Made by a program: the position numbers and the translations under genes. From contig NZ_LT896716.1 in assembly GCF_900187405.1 (NCBI RefSeq), positions 310,001 to 374,000 on the forward strand: a stretch of DNA of 64,000 nucleotides. The letters are read 5' to 3'. The DNA is from Geobacter sp. DSM 9736 (GTDB lineage: Bacteria; Desulfobacterota; Desulfuromonadia; Geobacterales; Geobacteraceae). Below the pieces are notes generated by a model that was given only the letters and a program-made list of their open reading frames with translations, was not told the origin of the DNA and did no database searches. Below are positions 18,701 to 26,144 of the stretch, piece by piece (position 1 is the first letter of the stretch; every line of letters begins with the position of its first letter).

Positions 18701-19172
18701 CTCCTCCGATAAGGGGCACGCTTTGGGCCAGCGCCGGCGGGACCGGTATGTCCTCCTCTATCGCGTCTATTTCAGCGGAGCCAGCGAGAGTTTCAAAATC
18801 GGCAGGATCCACATCCAGAGCCATGTAAGGGATGAAATCGAACTTCTTGGCGCTGGCGGCATTTTTGCGGGAGAGTCTGGCGAGGACCCGGTGCTGGGCG
18901 GCGGCTATTGCGGTCCGCTGCCTCCCGGCAGCGGCCTTCTCCTTAAGTTCCGCATCGAGCTGGAACGTGCCGTTCAGTTCCACCGGGGGAGCCAGACGGA
19001 CAATGATCTTTGCGGACCCTTTCTCCTTGAGCGACCTGTCTATCTTTTCCAAATGAGGAATGGAGAGGTGGGGCGCACCGGCCGGGCGGAGAGAGTGTGC
19101 CGACGCGTTGAGTTCAGCGGTTGCAACGGCTGATGACATTAACAGGAGGAAAAGAAATGTCAGCTTTTTCAT
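15792..19172 (-). CDS. Secreted subtilisin-like (S8) serine protease with multidomain C-terminus
   Basis: About 1126 residues. A signal peptide (MKKLTFLFLLLMSSAVATA) is followed by an I9-type prodomain (KIIVRLAPPVELNG). The S8 catalytic core has Asp in AILDTGVDKNHPF, His in DHGTHVAGIAAGKG, the oxyanion Asn in VIASGNEG, and Ser in WDGTSMATPHVAG. C-terminal modules follow in order: a bacterial repeat (FAGWSGACSGTASTCTF), a MAM/jelly-roll-like domain with Tyr-rich strands, two more repeat modules, an FN3 domain (SNGTSYTFTVTATNAAG), a further FAGWSGDCSG repeat, and a beta-helix-like tail. The start at 19172 is chosen for the signal peptide; its ribosome-binding site is poor. It is probably exported and attached to the surface or a matrix. 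Confidence 0.88.
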   Translation of the reverse strand: MKKLTFLFLLLMSSAVATAELNASAHSLRPAGAPHLSIPHLEKIDRSLKEKGSAKIIVRLAPPVELNGTFQLDAELKEKAAAGRQRTAIAAAQHRVLARLSRKNAASAKKFDFIPYMALDVDPADFETLAGSAEIDAIEEDIPVPPALAQSVPLIGGDAGGMFNGYTGTGQVVAILDTGVDKNHPFLSGKVVAEACYSTTYTPDGSTAVCTRGSTAPGSGANCSSAVEGCDHGTHVAGIAAGKGPTFSGVAKDAGIVAVQVFSQFPVSACGVGATGPCVMSYTSDQISALQYVYSLRGTYSISSVNMSLGGGSYGSYCDASQASLKAAVDNLRAAGIATVIASGNEGYAASISAPACISTAISVGATTKSDYVASYSNSASILTLLAPGSAISSSVPGSGYASWDGTSMATPHVAGAWAILKSVKPAATVDEILTALLNSGTSITDIRNGLVKRRIEVDTAASILGNVTGHPLTVTKTGAGSGTVSGSMGIYCGTSCTASVPEGTTVTLTATPAGSSAFAGWSGACSGTASTCTFTMNGSKTVQAEFIATTSVGSESFSSGASPAAWTVSGTSAGWRFDDPARRGNQTGGSGGFAVVDSDYAGRVTMDTVLKSPIYDLTSFTKAYLSFRTYFRYYSDEICDVDLSTDGGATWNNVWRKSGADHGPSAEKLDISALAAGRQYVAVRFRYYNARYDWYWQIDDFALSGVRSTATYTVTGTVTGSNGSIASASPVTVTSGTSATFAVSPAAGHKPGDVGGTCPAGSFTGNSYTTGTISADCYVNFSFTPLTFTIGTATSGNGTITCTPWTLVTYSTPAACTAIPGSGNFLAAVTVDGVPRTVSERTSFTHSFGPITSDHSVSATFAAIVPPPPPQISSATAGNQTATVSFTAPSDDGGSTITGYTVTAAPGNITATGTGSPITVTGLSNGTSYTFTVTATNAAGSSQPSSPSDSVTPVRYDTLNVTPSGTGTGRVDSNPAGIACISGSSAGCSASFSDTATVSLQAVPSWDADFAGWSGDCSGTGTCTVSMGAARNVSAAFVRKETVSVAETMQRYSTLQSAYNALGNDSTIRLQASTFHEDIVLDKPITTVLEGGKDGSFLTDIGFTTINGSLTIAGGTALISNIIIR

Positions 19173-19417
19173 GACTCGGTTGAGAGCCTTTCGGCCGGTA
19201 TTATTGCTGCAGCCTTGCCGGCAGGTCATCCTGCCCGTGATCGGGTTTTTTGCCGTGCAAAATATGCTCCCGTTCCGTTGCCGAGTCTTTACGGATATTT
19301 GCGGCGACGGAGCGGGGACGGAGACGTTTTAAGGGGCAGTGAAATCGCGGGAAGGTACGAGAAGGCGCGGGAAAAGGCAGAGACGGGCGCTATCTGCCAG
19401 GAAGAGCCGCAGTCGCT

Positions 19418-19819
19418 CTAGACAGCCAACCGTGCAACGCAGTCATCGATGGCGTCGAACAGATGATCGAAGCTCAGAGGTTTAAGGAAGTAGTGGTCGA
19501 TAGTCACGGCCCTGTCCCTGGATGCCTCCCGAATGGTTTTGTCACCATAAGCAGTGATGAGGATTGTCTTGGTTTCCGGCTTTATGGACTGAACGAGCTG
19601 AGCCAGTTTGATGCCATCTATTTCAGGCATATTGACATCAGTTATAAGTATGTCCGGAAGGTACCTGCTGAAGTCACTCAGCCCTTTTCTTCCGTTGTTT
19701 GCACACATTACCGAGAAGTCGGGAAAGCAGAGGGAAATCATCTTGCTTATCAGTTCCAGGGCTATCTCGTCATCCTCACACACCAGTACGGAAACATTGC
19801 TGCGTGACGTCAAGTTCAT
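19418..19819 (-). CDS. Single-domain response regulator
   Basis: A lone receiver of about 133 residues. The acidic pair is in LVCEDDEIAL, the phospho-acceptor is Asp61 in ILITDVNMPEIDG, and the signalling lysine is Lys113 in FLKPLSF. The start is uncertain. AGGAGG at 19825-19820 touches the ATG at 19819, which is too close, and is ideally placed six bases before a TTG at 19813. Translation may therefore really begin at TTG 19813. It is divergent from the PAS kinase at 20018, its likely partner, across a shared promoter region. Confidence 0.85.
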   Translation of the reverse strand: MNLTSRSNVSVLVCEDDEIALELISKMISLCFPDFSVMCANNGRKGLSDFSRYLPDILITDVNMPEIDGIKLAQLVQSIKPETKTILITAYGDKTIREASRDRAVTIDHYFLKPLSFDHLFDAIDDCVARLAV

Positions 19820-19926
19820 CCTCCTGCCCGAAGCTGATAATGAGAGTGCGTTGCGGCAAAGTAACACAACTGTCGATGCTGCGCAATCATTCCCGTAACA
19901 AAAGAGGAGGGTGACTTCCGTTCCAC

Positions 19927-19957
19927 TTGGTGAACCGAAAGTGAAACTGTCTATAAT
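19927..19957 (+). promoter_or_regulatory. Candidate sigma-70 promoter for the PAS kinase at 20018
   Basis: TATAAT at 19952-19957 is a perfect -10 hexamer. A partial -35 (TTGGTG, 19927-19932) sits 19 bases upstream, longer than optimal. It lies in the divergent region and reads toward the kinase gene. Confidence 0.45.
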
Positions 19958-20017
19958 GGTTGCTTTTTAACTTGTCCGTATATATTCTGCCTCCGATACG
20001 ACAAAGCGGAGTTTTTT

Positions 20018-21970
20018 ATGGATCACACCATGACTGCTGATGAGGCTTCGCTTCGGAGCGAGCATGTACTGCGCGCCCTCCTGAACGTCACCACCGAGGA
20101 GTCGATCTGGTTCCTCGACAGGGACGGGATCATTCTGATGGCGAATGAAACGGGAGCCCGCAGATTCGGCCGCACGCCTGCGGATATGGTCGGGCTTCCT
20201 GCCGAAGATTTTCTTCCTCCCGAAGTGCGGGAACCTAGAATGGCTCTGTTCCGACAGGTGGTGGAAACGGGTGAGTCTCTCCAGTTCATCGACGAGCGAG
20301 ACGGGATCAGGCTTCACCACAGTCTCTGTCCGGTCAGGGAGGAGAATGGCTGTGTCACCGGAGTCGTCTCCTGCAGCCGCGACATTACCGGATGCAGTCA
20401 GGCCGAGGAATCGCTGCGGGAGAGCCTGGAGCGGCTGGTCCTGGCGGTTCAGGGTGGAAGGGCCGGCATTTGGGAGAGCGACCCGGAGACGGGAGAGACC
20501 TCGTGGCGGGAGGGGATGGCCGAACTTCTTGCGGTCCCGGCCGATCGGGCAGACGCCGAAAGCAGGCACCGGCTGGAATTCCTCCATCCGGAAGACCGTG
20601 ACCGCGCAGAGAACGAATTCAAGGCGGCCCTTGAAGAAAAGGCTTCCCTGGAGACGGAGTACCGTGTGGTTCGCGGGGATGGTTCTGTCCGCTGGTTCGC
20701 TTCACGGGCGAAGACCGTTACCACCCCCGGCCGGAAGATTATCGGCGTCGACTATGACATCACCGAGCTCAAAGCAGCCGAGGAGAACCTGAGGAGATCT
20801 GTGGAGCGTTACGAGCAGCAGGTTCGGCTCTTTGACGCAGTTGTCTCCACCACCCCTGATTTCGTGTACGTTTTCGATCTGCAGGGGCGCTTTCTCTACG
20901 CTAACCGCCGGCTGCTGGAGGTGTGGGGGATGAACCTGCCCGACATCGTTGGCAGGACCTGCCGGGAGCTGGGATACGAGCAGTGGCATCACGACATGCA
21001 CATGCGCGAGATCGCCCAGGTCATCGCTACGAAAGCTCCCATAAAGGGAGAAGTCCCCTTCGAAGCTCAAAGAACAGGGATCTTCGGTGTTTACGAATAT
21101 ATCTTTACGCCTGTGCTCGGAGCTGGGGGAGAAGTCGAACTTATCGCGGGGACGACACGGGATGTCACCGACCGCAAACAGGCTGAAGAGGAGCTGCGGA
21201 AAGCTCATGATGAGCTGGAGCAGCGGGTGGCGGAACGTACCGCTCTGCTGGAAAATACCGTGAAGGAGTTAAGGGAAAAGGAGCACATGCTCATCCACCA
21301 GAGCCGGATGGCGGCTATGGGTGAGATGATCAGCAACATAGCCCATCAATGGCGCCAGCCCCTCAATTCTTTGGGACTTCTGGTCCAGGGCCTGCCGCTC
21401 CTTCACAGGAAGGACGTCCTGAACGAGGAGTCACTGGGGAAGGCGGTCAAAATGGCGATGGAACTTATTACCCACATGTCGGGTACCATCGACGACTTCA
21501 GGAACTTTTTCAAGCCGGAGAGGGAAAAGGTTCATTTCAGGCTGGGAGATGTGGTCACTGACGGCATCAAACTCATCGAGGCGGCCTTCAAAAGCCGCCA
21601 GATCGACATCACGGTGCATTGTGAGGAGGACCCGGAGATCTACGGCTACCCCAGCGAGTATGCCCAGGTGGTGCTGAATATACTGAGCAACGCGAAGGAT
21701 GCATTCGAGGAGCGCCGGACCAGTGACCCGCAGGTCTTTGTCACCATATCTACAAGGTATTCACGGTCGCTGCTGACAATCCGCGACAATGCCGGGGGGA
21801 TTGAGGAAGGCATCATCGGCAAGGTCTTCGAGCCCTACTTTACTACAAAAGGCTCTCAAGGCACGGGGATCGGCCTCTTCATGGCTAAAAACATCATAGA
21901 GAAAAACATGGGCGGCAGGATAGGCGTACGCAACACGGAGCAGGGCGCGGAGTTCTTCATCGAAGTCTGA
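20018..21970 (+). CDS. PAS-domain sensor histidine kinase (soluble)
   Basis: 650 residues, no membrane segment. There are three PAS domains: about 20-135 (ESIWFLDRDGIILMANETG), about 140-260 (ending in VDYDITELKAAEENL) and about 265-390 (TPDFVYVFDLQGRFLYANRR to TRDVTDRKQAEEEL). A coiled coil follows, then the H-box MAAMGEMISNIAHQWRQPL and the ATPase (NILSNAKDAFEE, DNAGGIEEG, GTGIGLFMAKNIIE). The C-terminal half is paralogous to the kinase at 14663-15622. The likely partner is the divergent single-domain regulator. Its 3' end overlaps the convergent exporter gene by 14 bases. GGAG precedes the ATG. Confidence 0.88.
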   Translation: MDHTMTADEASLRSEHVLRALLNVTTEESIWFLDRDGIILMANETGARRFGRTPADMVGLPAEDFLPPEVREPRMALFRQVVETGESLQFIDERDGIRLHHSLCPVREENGCVTGVVSCSRDITGCSQAEESLRESLERLVLAVQGGRAGIWESDPETGETSWREGMAELLAVPADRADAESRHRLEFLHPEDRDRAENEFKAALEEKASLETEYRVVRGDGSVRWFASRAKTVTTPGRKIIGVDYDITELKAAEENLRRSVERYEQQVRLFDAVVSTTPDFVYVFDLQGRFLYANRRLLEVWGMNLPDIVGRTCRELGYEQWHHDMHMREIAQVIATKAPIKGEVPFEAQRTGIFGVYEYIFTPVLGAGGEVELIAGTTRDVTDRKQAEEELRKAHDELEQRVAERTALLENTVKELREKEHMLIHQSRMAAMGEMISNIAHQWRQPLNSLGLLVQGLPLLHRKDVLNEESLGKAVKMAMELITHMSGTIDDFRNFFKPEREKVHFRLGDVVTDGIKLIEAAFKSRQIDITVHCEEDPEIYGYPSEYAQVVLNILSNAKDAFEERRTSDPQVFVTISTRYSRSLLTIRDNAGGIEEGIIGKVFEPYFTTKGSQGTGIGLFMAKNIIEKNMGGRIGVRNTEQGAEFFIEV

Positions 21971-24500
21971 CCCCGGCCTTTTTGTCCATCCACAACCTCA
22001 TGAAGGCAGGCAAGCTGAACAATGTGAAAAGGGTTGTGGCTGCTATTCCGAAATTCGTCGCCCATCCGATGGACGCCAGGGCGCCATACTCCGTAAAAGC
22101 CAGCGATCCGAACGCTGCGATAGTGGTTAGCGCCGATAGAAATACAGCCCTTCCCGACTGCACGAATCTCTCGATGCAGTCATCCTCCTGGCAGTTCCTC
22201 ACGCGATGCGCCACGTGGAGGCCATAGTCGCTACCCATACCCAGGACAGTGACGAGCACCATTACGTTCATGAAGTTGAGGCGCATGTCGCACAACGCCA
22301 TTATCCCCAGCATGGCTATTCCCCCCGAGGCGATGGGGAAAAGGGAGTAGAAGATCCCCACGGGGGTAGTGAAGTGGGAGACCAGCAGAAACAGAAGCAT
22401 GATGCCGCCAATTGCGATGGCCCACCTGAAGCTGGCTTTCACCGACTGGACGAGCTGCGTGCTTACCAGGTCAACGCTTGTGGCCCTTGCACCGGGAACT
22501 TCCTCCTGTAACTTCTGAAGGAAGGAGTTCTGCCGGAATTCCGCACCCCGGTAGTTGAGGTAGGTGAGGAGATGATACCCCCCGCTGTCCTGGATCAGGT
22601 GTCTTTCGACGATTCCGTGGAAAGGAGAACGGGCAAGGCGCTCGACACCTTCACGTATCGGTATCGGGGCTGCCTGTGGAAGTCCTGCGATACGAGAGAT
22701 GTATTCCTCAAAGGGCTCGAGGGCAAACCCCTCCTGCGAGAATGCAGTCGTCAGTCTCGTGCCGAGATCCCTCCGTCCCACCGACTCCATCACTCCCTCG
22801 ATCACCTTCCGCTGGGCCTGCTCCTCGTTGAGTACCTGCCCCAGTGATGAGAAGGAAAGTATTTCTCCTCGGGATCTGGCCCCTCTTGCCAGTTCCTCCA
22901 CCCTGCTTCCATGAGCCATGACCCTCTCGAAATCGGCCCCCTCGACGGCGACTATCAGCTGCTTCGGGCTCACGCTCAGGTGTTTCTCTACCTTTTCCTG
23001 CGCCTGGAAGGCTTCGGAAGCTTCCGGTTGCAGGTTTTTCAGCTCGGATTCGAATGAAATGTTTCTTGCCGACAGGAGGAGGCAAAGCACTGCCGTCAGC
23101 GAGAGGAGGATCGTCAGCCGATAACGGCGCTGACCCGTTCTCCAGAGGAGAGCAAGGCCGAAACCGGGAAGTTTTTTGTACTCCTTCAGCGGGAATTTCT
23201 TCTCCATGAACAGCAGGAGCGGCGGCAGGAAGAAGTAGGTCGCATAGAGCGAGTAGATGACGCCGAGTCCGACCAGCAGCCCCAGTTCAGCAAGGATGCG
23301 GAGGTCGGAGACGGAGAGAGCCAGAAAGGGAAGGGCTGTCGTCAACGCCGCGGTGAAGAGGGCGTACCCGGTATCGACGGTGGCAAACCTTAGAGCCTCC
23401 TCCGACGATCTCCCGTTGCTTCTTTCGAAATGGAACCTGTCATAGAGATGGATCGAGTAGTCCGTGCCGAGGCCGATGATAAGGGAGGTGAAGGCAAAGG
23501 AGATGATGCTGATGGAGGGATAGAAGAGTCCACCTGTACCTACTGCCAGAACGACGCCGAACAGGAGTATCAACGGAATCAGCAGAGTTGGGAGAAACCT
23601 TCGATACGAGGCGTAGAAGAGGACCAGCACAATGATCAGCGAGGAGATGACTCCTGCGATGATGTTCTCCTTCAGTACGGCCTCGTCGGTTACGGCGCTG
23701 ATATGAGCTCCGGCGCACGAGATACTGACCGTCGCATCCTTGCGTGCCTCGTTGATGACCCCCACGACTTTTCGGGCGAATCCGATGTCGGTTACCGGTC
23801 TGCTAGGCTCCGCTATGATAATGAGAACTTTTCCGTCGCGAGAAAGAAAGTAGGGGGAGGATGTATCCAGATCCAGTGCCTGGGATGCACTCTTCAGCCG
23901 CGGCAGGATCAGGTCGCGCAGGTATAGCGGGTCCGCTGCTATGATATCGGTGAAGGCCCCCGGCATCGACAGTTCCGTCTTTGCCTTCTCAAGGGACGAT
24001 TTCATCGCTGTGGCCGATAGGGATTCGTTGAGCCGCGGCAGGTCGGACCGGTCGAGAAAAAGCTGCGGCCGCGTGACTGCATAAGCAATGAAATCCGCGA
24101 AGGATGATGCTTCCGCAGGATCGAAGACCCGGTACTTCACCTTGCTGAAGGCGGGCAAGCCCTCTATGGAGGCAGCACGGAGTTTTGCGGCAAACCTCTC
24201 CGCCTCCGCTATTACCTCCTCTTTTTCACCTTCCAGCAGGAAGTAAGCGTTCCCGGCGCTCCCCGTCCACTTCAGGGTGTCTGTCAGAAGGGATAACGGC
24301 CCTGTCTGGGGGAACATCTTGAAGATGTCCGACTCGAAATGTGTTCGAGCGATGGAAATGCAGGAAAGGAGAAAAAGGAGACAGCAGGATGCGAAGACGA
24401 TGACGGGTCTTCCGGTGGTGACCCTGAAAATCCATTCAAGGTGACGCTGGACCGAAGATTGTGCCGCTGAAAGAATTTTATTATAGGCGTTGATGATCAT
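21957..24500 (-). CDS. RND/MMPL-family transporter (HpnN-like)
   Basis: 847 residues with the duplicated RND topology: one membrane helix, a large periplasmic loop (about 60-265), a block of five or six helices, then the same again (helix near 465, loop, final block from about 690). The membrane blocks contain the sterol-sensing-like motifs LIIGLGTDYSIHLYDR and VLGMGSDYGLHVAHR, whose Asp residues are the proton-relay sites of MMPL/HpnN proteins. Single-subunit members move hopanoids or other lipids to the outer membrane. No hopanoid biosynthesis gene is adjacent, so the substrate is not settled. The start context is weak (CAGGTAACGC). Confidence 0.82.
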   Translation of the reverse strand: MIINAYNKILSAAQSSVQRHLEWIFRVTTGRPVIVFASCCLLFLLSCISIARTHFESDIFKMFPQTGPLSLLTDTLKWTGSAGNAYFLLEGEKEEVIAEAERFAAKLRAASIEGLPAFSKVKYRVFDPAEASSFADFIAYAVTRPQLFLDRSDLPRLNESLSATAMKSSLEKAKTELSMPGAFTDIIAADPLYLRDLILPRLKSASQALDLDTSSPYFLSRDGKVLIIIAEPSRPVTDIGFARKVVGVINEARKDATVSISCAGAHISAVTDEAVLKENIIAGVISSLIIVLVLFYASYRRFLPTLLIPLILLFGVVLAVGTGGLFYPSISIISFAFTSLIIGLGTDYSIHLYDRFHFERSNGRSSEEALRFATVDTGYALFTAALTTALPFLALSVSDLRILAELGLLVGLGVIYSLYATYFFLPPLLLFMEKKFPLKEYKKLPGFGLALLWRTGQRRYRLTILLSLTAVLCLLLSARNISFESELKNLQPEASEAFQAQEKVEKHLSVSPKQLIVAVEGADFERVMAHGSRVEELARGARSRGEILSFSSLGQVLNEEQAQRKVIEGVMESVGRRDLGTRLTTAFSQEGFALEPFEEYISRIAGLPQAAPIPIREGVERLARSPFHGIVERHLIQDSGGYHLLTYLNYRGAEFRQNSFLQKLQEEVPGARATSVDLVSTQLVQSVKASFRWAIAIGGIMLLFLLVSHFTTPVGIFYSLFPIASGGIAMLGIMALCDMRLNFMNVMVLVTVLGMGSDYGLHVAHRVRNCQEDDCIERFVQSGRAVFLSALTTIAAFGSLAFTEYGALASIGWATNFGIAATTLFTLFSLPAFMRLWMDKKAGVRLR

Positions 24501-24535
24501 GCGTTACCTGAAGAAGTGAAGTTCGTTAGATTTTA

Positions 24536-24600
24536 CAAAAGGCCCCCGGCTTCGCAAGGGCTCTTGCGCCCTCCTGTGAACCCGTGAGGGTCGGGCCTCG
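24536..24600 (-). terminator. Branched terminator-like structure after the NtrC-type regulator
   Basis: On the minus strand AGGCCC (24598-24593) can pair with GGGCCT followed by TTT (24546-24538). It encloses two small hairpins, CCC-TCAC-GGG and CGCAAG-AGCC-CTTGCG. This closed-stem fold, ending in T residues, lies between the regulator end and the exporter start. It is assessed by eye only. Confidence 0.4.
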
Positions 24601-24669
24601 AATAGAACGGAAAGATTTGAGAGAGGAGAGGAGGACGATGAAGATGAATGACGACGATATATTCTGGCG

Positions 24670-26049
24670 CTACAGCGGCATCCCGAGCCGCCGCATTTTT
24701 TCGACGAGGGTGGTGCGGTTCAAGTTGAGAAGGGCGGCGGCGCGGGCCTTAACCCCTTTGGAGAGTGCAAGCGCTTCCTCGATCATCTTCCGTTCGATCT
24801 CGTTCAGCGTCTTCATCAGGTCCACCCCTTTTGCCGTTACCTTCGTTGAAAGATCATCCTTCTTTCCGAGAGACCTGGTGATGGCCGAGGGTAGGTCCTC
24901 CAGGTGCACCATGTTTCCTTCGGTAAGCGCCACTAGCCGCTCCATGACATTCTCCAGTTCGCGGACGTTCCCGGGCCACTCGTATGAGTCGAGGGCTTCG
25001 ACGACCTCCTTGGACATGTTCATGAGCGGGCGTTTCATTTCCTTGCAATACTTGGCCAGGAAGTGGCGGGCGAGGGGGAGGATATCCTCGATCCTCTCGC
25101 GGAGCGGCGGGAGGTTTACCGGGATGACGTTGAGTCGGTAAAAAAGGTCTTCCCTGAAGTTTCCCCTCTTTACCTCTTCCGCCAGGTTCTGGTTGGTGGC
25201 GGAGATGACCCGCACGTCGATCTTCATTGGGCGGGTGGAGCCCACCCGCTCCACCTCCTGCTCCTGAAGCACGCGCAGGAGCTTCGTCTGGAGCAGCATC
25301 GGCATGGTGCCGATCTCGTCCAGGAAGATGGTACCGTGGTTGGCCGCCTCGAACTTGCCGAGCTTGTCGCGTGTCGCGCCTGTGAAGGCCCCTTTGACAT
25401 ATCCGAATAGCTCGCTCTCCAGGAGGTTTTCCGGAATCGCTCCGCAGTGGACGGCTATGAACGGCTTTGCGCGGCGTTCTCCGTTGAAGTGGATCGCCTT
25501 TGCGACGACTTCCTTCCCCGTGCCCGACTCGCCGGATATGAGGACGGTAGAGTCGGTCGAGATGATCCGCTTCATCCGGTTGAAGACCTTCTGCATCGAA
25601 AGGGAGCTGCCGATGATGTTGGCGAACTCGTACTTGTCCTGCAACTGCTTCTTCAGGTAGACGTTTTCGGTAAGGAGACGGTTCTTTTCAACCGCCTTGG
25701 CGATGATGTGGCGGAGCTCTTCGATGTTGAGGGGCTTGGTGATGTAGTCGAAGGCGCCTTCCTTCATGGCGCTCACTGCGGTTTCAGCCGAGGCGTGGCC
25801 GGTGATGAGGATGACCTCGGTGGCGGGGGAGGATTCCTTTACCTTCTTGAGGATATCGATGCCGTTGATGTCGGGGAGGAAGAGGTCGGTGATGACGATC
25901 TCGAACTGCTCCGTGTTCAGGTACCTGAGGGCTTCGGTACCCGAAGCGGCCCCCTTCACCACATATTTCATCCCCTTCAGCAGCAGCAGGAGCGCTTCGC
26001 GGCTCGGATCCTCGTCGTCGACAAGCAATATTTTGATACGATCTTTCAT
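24670..26049 (-). CDS. Sigma-54-dependent response regulator (NtrC family)
   Basis: 459 residues with all three NtrC domains. The receiver has the acidic pair in LLVDDEDPSRE, Asp55 in IVITDLFLPD and Lys in ITKPLN. The AAA+ domain has Walker A GESGTGKE (about 171), the sigma-54 loop GAFTGAT (about 221), Walker B GTIFLDEIG and the arginine finger region LPPLRERIEDI. A C-terminal Fis-type helix-turn-helix (LNLNRTTLVEKMRRLG) follows. I chose ATG 26049, preceded by GGTGGGGGTC, over GTG 26058. No kinase is in the same operon. It is divergent from the nfeD operon. Confidence 0.9.
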   Translation of the reverse strand: MKDRIKILLVDDEDPSREALLLLLKGMKYVVKGAASGTEALRYLNTEQFEIVITDLFLPDINGIDILKKVKESSPATEVILITGHASAETAVSAMKEGAFDYITKPLNIEELRHIIAKAVEKNRLLTENVYLKKQLQDKYEFANIIGSSLSMQKVFNRMKRIISTDSTVLISGESGTGKEVVAKAIHFNGERRAKPFIAVHCGAIPENLLESELFGYVKGAFTGATRDKLGKFEAANHGTIFLDEIGTMPMLLQTKLLRVLQEQEVERVGSTRPMKIDVRVISATNQNLAEEVKRGNFREDLFYRLNVIPVNLPPLRERIEDILPLARHFLAKYCKEMKRPLMNMSKEVVEALDSYEWPGNVRELENVMERLVALTEGNMVHLEDLPSAITRSLGKKDDLSTKVTAKGVDLMKTLNEIERKMIEEALALSKGVKARAAALLNLNRTTLVEKMRRLGMPL

Positions 26050-26107
26050 GACCCCCACCCAATCTGGAACGAGATACCATCTTTGTTCCTTTTTTGCAAG
26101 GCGGGAA

Positions 26108-26135
26108 TTGACGCAGGTGTATCGCCCGGTATACT
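26108..26135 (+). promoter_or_regulatory. Sigma-70 promoter of the nfeD operon
   Basis: TTGACG (26108-26113) and TATACT (26130-26135) are separated by 16 bases, close to consensus. Transcription should start about 26141-26143, only two to four bases before the ATG at 26145, so the message is probably leaderless. No Shine-Dalgarno sequence precedes that ATG, which fits. Confidence 0.7.
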
Positions 26136-26144
26136 TTACAGTCC

